Shown here: positions 37,194 to 42,441 of the stretch, one piece after another | Position numbering within the stretch: the first letter of the stretch is position 1 | How the letters are laid out: each line of letters starts with the position of its first letter | Assembly: GCA_016182965.1 (NCBI GenBank) | Contig: JACPFM010000010.1 | Span: forward strand, 1-42,441 | From: Deltaproteobacteria bacterium | Lineage (GTDB): Bacteria > Myxococcota_A > Polyangia > Polyangiales > JADJMO01 | Reading direction: 5' to 3' | Length of the DNA: 42,441 nucleotides | Notes under the pieces: generated by a model | Databases searched by the model: none | What the model was told of the DNA's origin: nothing | The model's input: only the letters and a program-made list of their open reading frames with translations | Translations under genes and position numbers: made by a program

Positions 37194-38087
37194 TCAGGCC
37201 GCCCCCAGGCTCGTGAGTGGGTGCGTCGCGAAGTGCTGCACAACGAACTCACGCAGCGCGGACACCTTCCGCGGAACGTGCGGCGTGGGAGCGAACACCA
37301 GATACAACCCGCCCCACGGCACGGACACGCGTGGCAACACGCGCACGACCCTCCCCGCCGTCACGTCGTCGCGCACGAGGAACGTCGGAACCATCCCGAG
37401 ACCGACGCCGGCGGCGACGGAGCGCGCGACGAACAGCACGTCGTCCGCCGTCCAGGCCGGCTTGATTCGCTTCAGGTCGGCAACTTGTTGCTGCGCGTTG
37501 AGCCCGGGAAACATCACCCATGCGTGGTCGGATGCGTCCTCCAGCGATCGAGGCGTGCCGGCGCGCGCGAGATACGTGGGGCTCGCGAAGATGCCCATCT
37601 CGATGTCCGTGAGCTTGCGCGCGACGAGTGACGAATCGCTGCGGCGCTTCGGCATGACGCGAAACGCGACGTCAAACCCCTCGGCGACGAGGTCGACGTT
37701 CTGGCTGGTTAGCCGCAGCTCGATGTGCACCCGCGGATAACGAAGCGAGAAGGCGGCAAGCACGTCCGCAAGGACCATCGCGCCGATGTCGCCCGCCGCC
37801 GTGATGCGTAGCGTGCCCGAGGGGTCCTTCTCGCGTTCCGGCAACGCGCCGATCGCCTCCTTCACCGCGGAGAGGTGCGGCCCGATCTTCGCGTAGAGCG
37901 CGGTGCCGGCCGTCGTGAGCGCGACGCGGCGCGTGGTCCGGGTGAACAGCTGGACGCCGAGCTCGTTTTCGAGAGCAGCAATCGCGCGGCTCACAGAGGA
38001 GCGGCGGAGTCGCAGCTTCGTCGCGGCCGTCGAGAAGCTCGATGCCTCCGCGACCGCAACGAACGTCGAGAGCTGGTTCAGATCCAT
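37194..38087 (-). CDS. LysR family transcriptional regulator
   Basis: This 297-aa protein starts at ATG 38087, with GGAGG seven bases upstream and the standard MDLNQLSTFVAVAEASSFSTAA. The winged helix-turn-helix covers about 1-60 (LRLRRSSVSRAIAALENELGVQLFTRTTRRVALT), and the LysR substrate-binding domain about 90-295 (GTLRITAAGDIG, VDLVAEGFDVAFRV, SVAAGVGLGMVPTFLV). The effector is unknown. LysR genes usually control a divergent gene. Here the divergent DNA holds only the 3' remnant of a glutathionyl-hydroquinone reductase, so the original target seems to be lost. The leftward quinone oxidoreductase fragment may have been part of the same locus. Confidence 0.93.
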   Translation of the reverse strand: MDLNQLSTFVAVAEASSFSTAATKLRLRRSSVSRAIAALENELGVQLFTRTTRRVALTTAGTALYAKIGPHLSAVKEAIGALPEREKDPSGTLRITAAGDIGAMVLADVLAAFSLRYPRVHIELRLTSQNVDLVAEGFDVAFRVMPKRRSDSSLVARKLTDIEMGIFASPTYLARAGTPRSLEDASDHAWVMFPGLNAQQQVADLKRIKPAWTADDVLFVARSVAAGVGLGMVPTFLVRDDVTAGRVVRVLPRVSVPWGGLYLVFAPTPHVPRKVSALREFVVQHFATHPLTSLGAA

Positions 38088-38165
38088 GTCGCCTCCGCAG
38101 AGTACTACCGTCAGCTGGCGGTCAGCCGAAGTCGTGTGCGGACAGGCGGACGCCCATGATCTTAG

Positions 38166-38522
38166 CGGCTTGCCGGACAAGAGTTCCTCGTCGGCGGCGC
38201 ACTCACCGAGGTCGACATCCGCACGTTCGTTACACTCGTCCGGTTCGACCTCGCCTATCACGGCCTCTTCAGGTGCAACCTCCGCCGTGTCGCCGACTAT
38301 TCGAACATCGCGGCGTACCTACGGCGACTCCTCGCGATGCCCGCCTTCCGTGGGGCGACGAACGAGGAGCACATCAAGCGCGGGTACTACTCGATCCGCG
38401 CGTTGAATCCTTCCGGCATGGTGCCGGTCGGCCCGCTCGACCCGTTCGGCGTCGACAAGGCAGGGGAGTCATCTCTCGCGACGTCGACGCGTCGGTCGCG
38501 CTCTGCGCGGCGCCATGCGTGA
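38166..38522 (+). pseudogene. C-terminal remnant of a Xi-class glutathionyl-hydroquinone reductase
   Basis: From 38166 the frame reads RLAGQEFLVGGALTEVDIR, TFVTLVRFDLAYHGLFRCNL, RRVADYSNIAAYLRRL, then EEHIKRGYYSIRALNPSGMVPVGP. This is the helical C-terminal domain of the YqjG/ECM4 (glutathionyl-hydroquinone reductase) family, with the HIKRGYY motif. A stop codon at 38163-38165 and the LysR promoter region lie directly upstream, so the N-terminal two thirds, including the catalytic Cys, are gone. Similarity ends near 38460, and the tail to 38522 is unrelated. Confidence 0.85.
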
Positions 38523-38606
38523 CGTGCGTCGAGCGTCCATCGTACTCCTCCTCGCCGCCGCGGCTGGATGCCGGGCGCGTACCACCACTGACGACACGCG
38601 AAGACC

Positions 38607-38945
38607 ATGGCCCAATCAGCAGCACCGACCTCGCCGACAATGACGCCGACGAACGCCATTCGCATCGCCGTCCGTGACGGCGCGCCCTCGCACCTCTTGG
38701 TGTTGCTTCACGGCGTCGGGGCCGACGCGGCGTCCTTCCAGGACCTGGCGCAGTTCCTCGCCGCGAAGCTGCCGCGCGCTGAAGGGCCTCGCGTAGGGGG
38801 CCCGCGCGCAGCCCACGCGGCTGAAGTACGTCTCCTCGGTCGCGGCGATCCTGCATCGGTTCCAGCCGACATCGCCGCCCGCGCGTTGGCTGTACGCGCC
38901 GATGCAGCTGCGACGTTTGCGGCGCTCGTGCCCGATCGAGCATGA
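38607..38945 (+). pseudogene. 5' remnant of an alpha/beta-hydrolase (carboxylesterase) gene
   Basis: Residues about 12-56 (NAIRIAVRDGAPSHLLVLLHGVGADAASFQDLAQFLAAKLP) match the start of small serine esterases of the phospholipase/carboxylesterase family, including the oxyanion HG motif. After about 38775 the translation loses all similarity, and the catalytic Ser, Asp and His regions are missing. The 112-residue open frame is not likely to be a working enzyme. Confidence 0.65.
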
Positions 38946-38966
38946 GCGCCGCGGCGTCGTCGCTCC

Positions 38967-39530
38967 TCAACCGCCGAGGCCGATCTGCCGGTTGAACTCC
39001 GCGTTGTCCCAGAAGAGATACTCCTCGTCCATCGGGCCCTCCTTCGTCCAATGCGAGAAGGTGGCCATCATGATCTTGTAGGCCTTGCCGGTGGGTTGGA
39101 TGGTCTTGCCGTCGGCCGTGACCATCGGCTTGGTGAACGTGCCCTCCATGACGCCCACGACAGCAGTCCAATCCTTCTGGCCCACCTTGATAGGGTGCAC
39201 CTTGATCCGGGTGTCGGGCGCCCACACGAACATCGCCTTGAGGTCGTCGATGTGCTTCTCGATGCCGTTCGTCGTGTGACCGTCCGGCCAATGGACGACC
39301 ACGTTCTTGGCGTGGCTCTTGTGCAGGTCGTCCCACCGTTGGTTCGAGAAGACATTGAAATCGAGGTCATCGAAGCTCGCGAGGTTCTTGTCGACGACCT
39401 TCTGCTGCTCTTCCCACATGCCGGCTGCGGTTGCAGCGTTGCTGTTGCTTCCCGTCGTCGCGCATCCGGCGGCGAGGACGAGTAGCGCGGTGAGGAGCCC
39501 AGCGGTCCCCTTGCTGTAACGGTTGCTCAT
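38967..39530 (-). CDS. Ester-cyclase/SnoaL-like lipoprotein
   Basis: This 187-aa protein has ATG 39530, with AAAGGA about twelve bases upstream, as start. The signal peptide has lipobox LAAGC. The mature domain (about 45-187) is of the SnoaL/ester cyclase NTF2-like type: LASFDDLDFNVFSNQRWDDL, KNVVVHWPDG, GIEKHIDDLKAMFVWAPDTRI and the typical end DEEYLFWDNAEFNRQIGL. Secreted single-domain members have no settled function. It is followed upstream by the oxidoreductase gene on the same strand (64-bp gap) and could share its transcript. Confidence 0.85.
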   Translation of the reverse strand: MSNRYSKGTAGLLTALLVLAAGCATTGSNSNAATAAGMWEEQQKVVDKNLASFDDLDFNVFSNQRWDDLHKSHAKNVVVHWPDGHTTNGIEKHIDDLKAMFVWAPDTRIKVHPIKVGQKDWTAVVGVMEGTFTKPMVTADGKTIQPTGKAYKIMMATFSHWTKEGPMDEEYLFWDNAEFNRQIGLGG

Positions 39531-39594
39531 GATCGTGTCCTTTCCTGGCTGCGTACCCCGAGTGGCGATACGGGGCACGCGATGTCGAAGTGCG

Positions 39595-40182
39595 TTAGCC
39601 GCGAACGAGTCTCATGCCGATCTGCGTGCCGAGACCGAGCACGTAACCGAGCTGGATGTTCAGGTAACCGAGCGGCTCGAGCAGCCGAGCGTTTGCGAGC
39701 GGCCCTGCGTCGACGGCCTCGAAGCCGATCGCGGTCGCCACGTCGACCGCGTCGCCCTTGGCCGCCGCGTCGTCGCCGGCGACAAACACGGTGAGCCGTT
39801 GGTCGCCCAGGCGGCCGCTGTCCATGTGCTGCGCGAACTGCGTGTTGAACGCCTTGACGACGCGCGCGTTCGGGAGCTTCTTCTGGAGTTCCTCGGCGCC
39901 GCTCGTCGAGTAGCCGAGGGCGAGTTTCATCTCGGTCGTCAGCGCGTTGGTGACGTCGATGATTGTCTTGCCGGCGCTCACCGCAGCGATGTTTGCTGCC
40001 ACCGCTTCGAGCGCGCCGAACGGAACCGCGAGAATGAGGATCTCACTCTGCGCAGCCGTCTCACGCACCGCGGCCTTGTCGTCGCCGACGGCGCGCACGT
40101 CGCGCCCCGCCCTCTGCAACCCTCGCGCAAGCGCGCCGCCGACGTTGCCGTCACCAATGATTCCGATCTTCTTCGTCGTCAT
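39595..40182 (-). CDS. NADP-binding oxidoreductase, F420-dependent reductase-like
   Basis: This 195-aa cytoplasmic protein has an N-terminal Rossmann fold (PF03807 type) with GIIGDGNVGGALARGL (6-21) and ILAVPFGALEAV. The C-terminal part has VVKAFNTQF and the small hydrophobic end LGYLNIQLGYVLGLGTQIGMRLVRG. The family includes NADPH:F420 oxidoreductases, but many members in bacteria without F420 have unknown substrates. The neighbours (LysR, ester cyclase, YceI) form a set often seen together in accessory regions. Confidence 0.85.
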   Translation of the reverse strand: MTTKKIGIIGDGNVGGALARGLQRAGRDVRAVGDDKAAVRETAAQSEILILAVPFGALEAVAANIAAVSAGKTIIDVTNALTTEMKLALGYSTSGAEELQKKLPNARVVKAFNTQFAQHMDSGRLGDQRLTVFVAGDDAAAKGDAVDVATAIGFEAVDAGPLANARLLEPLGYLNIQLGYVLGLGTQIGMRLVRG

Positions 40183-40351
40183 GACAATCTCCCTTCACGT
40201 TGCAGTCGCCGGCTCGGGTCGAGCGAGCAGGCGTCTTCGGTTTCTTTGTCGCTCGACCATGCGGACGCGCGATGTGATGCGCTCCCGGACGAGACATCCC
40301 GGTCCACGGCCTCCGTCTGATGGAGCGTGGCTTTTTGCTACGGCGCGCGAG

Positions 40352-41008
40352 CTACAGCCCGACGTTCTTGTCGGCCGCCTTCGCTGCGCGAATCCTCAGC
40401 TTCAGGAGCACGTCGTCCTTGATCAAGTCGTCAGGCATGCCGGGGTACACGACGCCGAAGTCCTTGCGGTTGATCGCGAACTCGGCGTCGACGGTCACCG
40501 CGTCGCCCTCCGCCTTGATCGTCGCTGGGAACGTGATCGATTTGGTGACGCCGTGAAGCTCGAGGTTGCCGGTGACGGTGTACGCGCCGTTATCGCCGCG
40601 TCGCTTCACCGACGTCGACACGAACTTCGCCTTCGGATACTTCGCAACGTCGAGCAGGTCAGACGATTTGAGGTGAGCGGTGAGCTTCTCTTCGTCGGTC
40701 TTGAGCGACGCGACGTCGATCTCGGCTGTGACGCGGCTCTTCTCGGGGTCGTTCTCGGCGAGGTTGACCGCGCCGGTGAAAGTCTCGAAGGAACCGTCGT
40801 GCTTGCGGGTGACCTTCGCACCGACGAACGCAATCTTCGAGTCGACATTCGAGAACGCATGGTTCACGGCCGACGCGGGCGCCGCCGCCGCAGTCGAGGC
40901 CGGCGCGGCAACCGTGGCCTGGGCCTTCCCCTTCGACGGATCGTTGTCACAGGCGGCGACGGTGAGGGCGAGCAGTGAGGTCGCGAGGACCAGTGCGTGG
41001 TGTTTCAT
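40352..41008 (-). CDS. YceI family lipoprotein
   Basis: This 218-aa protein has ATG 41008, which gives a signal peptide with lipobox VAAC (Cys20). After an Ala-rich linker comes a YceI lipocalin-like beta-barrel (about 55-215: SKIAFVGAKVTRKHDGSFETFTGAVNL, AEIDVASLKTDEEKLTAHLKSSDLLDVAKYPKAKFVST, TVTGNLELHGVTKSITFPA). YceI proteins bind polyisoprenoid or similar lipids in the periplasm. It is the most upstream gene of the leftward set 41008-38967, with 169 bp to the next gene. Confidence 0.92.
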   Translation of the reverse strand: MKHHALVLATSLLALTVAACDNDPSKGKAQATVAAPASTAAAAPASAVNHAFSNVDSKIAFVGAKVTRKHDGSFETFTGAVNLAENDPEKSRVTAEIDVASLKTDEEKLTAHLKSSDLLDVAKYPKAKFVSTSVKRRGDNGAYTVTGNLELHGVTKSITFPATIKAEGDAVTVDAEFAINRKDFGVVYPGMPDDLIKDDVLLKLRIRAAKAADKNVGL

Positions 41009-41272
41009 GCCGTTGAATGTGCGTTCGACACGTCGCCGCAACAACCACCTGATACAGACCGACTCTGGTGCGTGATACGCACCAATGAGAAGTGCCGCGG
41101 CGCCCGGTCTCGTGGCGCCCCTGTTCCCCATGACGCGCTACTTGCGGCCGAACGTTGCCCGCGGCGGTGCGACTGCCGAGCGAGACCAAGCTGCCGTGCG
41201 TCACGAGAGAACGCCCGCTTGCCCAGCACCCCGATGAGGACGCCCGCACACCTGGCCTCCCCAACGGGTGAT
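41009..41272. other. Intergenic region with no recognised feature
   Basis: This 264-bp stretch lies between the YceI gene start and the toxin remnant. It should hold the YceI promoter. No palindrome, repeat or coding similarity was recognised. Confidence 0.45.
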
Positions 41273-41371
41273 TCACTCGAGGAGTACCTCGGGATGGTCG
41301 CGGTTCGCGCGCCACCACTCGTCCTCGGCCTCGAGCTGACGCCGCGCCTCTTCAAGAAGATGGACGCGCAC
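41273..41371 (-). pseudogene. RelE/ParE-type toxin remnant (N-terminal part)
   Basis: GTG 41371 opens a 32-codon frame, MRVHLLEEARRQLEAEDEWW followed by RANRDHPEVLLE and stop. This matches the first third of RelE/ParE toxins of the EAxxxLxxAxxWWRxNR type. The rest is absent. It overlaps the end of the antitoxin remnant by about 20 bases, the usual arrangement for such pairs. Confidence 0.65.
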
Positions 41372-41505
41372 GGCGAGCCTCGTACTGCGCGAGGTAGTCC
41401 CACGCGTCGACGCCCTCGCCTGCCTCCGACTGCGCCCTCGGGGAGATCGGTCGGCTCATCGAGCACGAGCCGTCCGTGTCGAACCTTCGCCTTCAGAGCT
41501 CGCAT
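41352..41505 (-). pseudogene. Frameshifted antitoxin remnant
   Basis: From ATG 41505, MRALKAKVRHGRLVLDEPTD then LPEG matches the N-terminus of small antitoxins found beside RelE-type toxins. The frame then breaks. One frame away the sequence continues AQSEAGEGVDAWDYLAQYEA then RRARPSS-stop at 41352-41354, a plausible antitoxin C-terminus. The total of 154 bases is not a multiple of three and is shorter than the usual 70 codons, so an internal deletion is likely. Confidence 0.65.
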
Positions 41506-41731
41506 GACGACGATGAGCGAAGCGCCACGTCTGATCGCGGACTTGCCGATCGCCCCGTTGGGAACGCCACGTTCGGGCGCCCTGGGCGCCCTCCCACCGC
41601 AACGGGCTTCTGCCATCGATCTCCGCCCGGGGCGTCGTCCGTGGGCTCCTCGGCAACCGGGGGCACGGGGGAACCGACGTTCGACGACTCGGCACCAAGA
41701 GCTGGGGTGACCGGTCGCGCGCGGGCGGAAG

Positions 41732-42441
41732 ATGGTCCAATCTTCGATCGTGAGCAGCGCTCGGGTCCTCGTCTTCTGCGCGCTCGTGAGCACCGGATGC
41801 CGGCGGCCGCCGCCCGACGAGGGGGCAGGGGCCATCGAATCCCCCGACGCTGGCGAGGCTCGCGACGCCGAGGGCGACGCTGCAGAGTCTTCGACCACCT
41901 GGGAGCTCGACGTCGGGTGTCGGCCACCGCCGGCCGTCACCTCGCCGCGCGTGCGCGCGTGCGACGGCGCCACCTGCCTGTTCGCGCACGGAAAGAAGAT
42001 GAAGCTCGCCGATGGCGTCGAGGCCTGCGCGGGGACGCTCTTCGGCGAACGGGTGCAGCACCTCGGGATGGAGCGCTATTCGGTCGTGCACTGCACGGAG
42101 GCAGGCGTGCAGATCACGATCGTCGATCTCGAGAAGCAGGCGGTGCTCGGCTCGGCGCGCGCCCCGGCAGGCCAGAAGAACGTGTGGACCGACACGCTTC
42201 GCGCGTCCTCGGGCGAGGCGCACCCGTTCATCGCGCCGTCGTACGGCGACGCGTCCCCCGTCGATCCGACGTACGGGGTCGGCGCGACGTGGGGACATGC
42301 CTGCGTCTACGATCCGACGCGCGCGTCGGATCTCGCGCGCTGCGGCCCCGGCTTCGCCTCGTTCGACGTGCGGCCCCCGTCGCCGTTCTTCCGCGAGGCC
42401 GGCGGCTACGTGATGGACCTCGACGGCGACGGCCTCGACGA
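41732..42441 (+). CDS. Lipoprotein of unknown function, cut by the window end
   Basis: ATG 41732 follows the purine-rich GGCGGAAG. In-frame GTG 41750 is an alternative. The frame stays open for 236 codons to the window edge. The signal peptide reads VFCALVSTGC with lipobox STGC, then an Asp/Glu/Ala linker (to about 52) and a Cys-containing domain (VGCRPPPAVTSPRVRACDGATC, GVEACAGTLFGERVQHLGME). The last visible residues, VMDLDGDGLDE, look like the start of a calcium-binding FG-GAP/VCBS repeat, which would make this a beta-propeller or adhesive surface protein. The full length is unknown. Confidence 0.8.
   Translation, partial: MVQSSIVSSARVLVFCALVSTGCRRPPPDEGAGAIESPDAGEARDAEGDAAESSTTWELDVGCRPPPAVTSPRVRACDGATCLFAHGKKMKLADGVEACAGTLFGERVQHLGMERYSVVHCTEAGVQITIVDLEKQAVLGSARAPAGQKNVWTDTLRASSGEAHPFIAPSYGDASPVDPTYGVGATWGHACVYDPTRASDLARCGPGFASFDVRPPSPFFREAGGYVMDLDGDGLD

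Noticed and set aside
34244..37252. One 1002-codon open frame joining a quinone-oxidoreductase-like N-terminus to the histidine kinase
   Set aside because: Only about 33 residues match the oxidoreductase. The next 150 codons read the DsbA-like DNA in the wrong frame and are Arg-rich. Long open frames are common by chance at this GC content. The kinase has its own GTG before the first membrane helix.
38790..38966. Continuation of the esterase gene or a further gene in the Arg/Ala-rich DNA
   Set aside because: None of the frames I read gave a recognisable motif.

Overview
The window is high-GC DNA that looks like a Myxococcota (order Polyangiales-like) chromosome. The reasons are two secreted proteins that end in MYXO-CTERM-type tails (Gly-Cys, hydrophobic helix, Arg cluster), MopE-type metal-binding motifs, thrombospondin type 3 calcium repeats, long Asp/Ala/Thr linkers, about thirteen lipoproteins and almost no long intergenic space. 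No rRNA, tRNA, CRISPR array, insertion sequence or phage gene was seen.

Layout. 1-10041: argG, then a run of lipoproteins and envelope proteins, a hibernation factor fused to a cold-shock domain, a crotonase and a SnoaL/PhnD-like fusion. 10198-12791: copZ-copA copper export. 12843-19562: a zinc peptidase of M49 type, a giant parallel beta-helix lipoprotein and a pectate-lyase-fold protein. 19889-29033: a RIC-type di-iron repair protein, then a TetR regulator leading a cluster with every step of a beta-oxidation round that passes through (R)-3-hydroxyacyl intermediates (acyl-CoA dehydrogenase, MaoC hydratase, FabG4-type reductase, thiolase), followed by an SCP2-like protein and an iron alcohol dehydrogenase. 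The gene set resembles the mycobacterial fadE5-htdX-fabG4-fadA2 group. 29099-33833: a membrane protein, a PpiC-type isomerase with HupE, and a LamG-metallophosphoesterase lipoprotein. 34244-36631: a MASE1-PAS-histidine kinase-receiver hybrid. 36640-41505: an accessory stretch with an intact LysR regulator, ester-cyclase-like lipoprotein, NADP-binding oxidoreductase and YceI lipoprotein, set among at least five gene remnants. A lipoprotein gene runs off the right end.

The most unusual signal is a set of 7-bp tandem repeats that begin at, or within 12 bases of, stop codons. The GTCTAGA family sits at the 3' ends of argG, the MaoC gene and fabG4. In two of these the repeat itself supplies the TAG stop codon. 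Because the period is 7 and CTAG is palindromic, three units place TAG in all six reading frames. At the MaoC and fabG4 genes the array is followed, after an AT-richer spacer, by an inverted array with the same copy number (3+3 and 4+4). Different heptamers (GTCGAAG in inverted arms, CTGACGA in tandem) occupy the equivalent place after the hibernation-factor gene.
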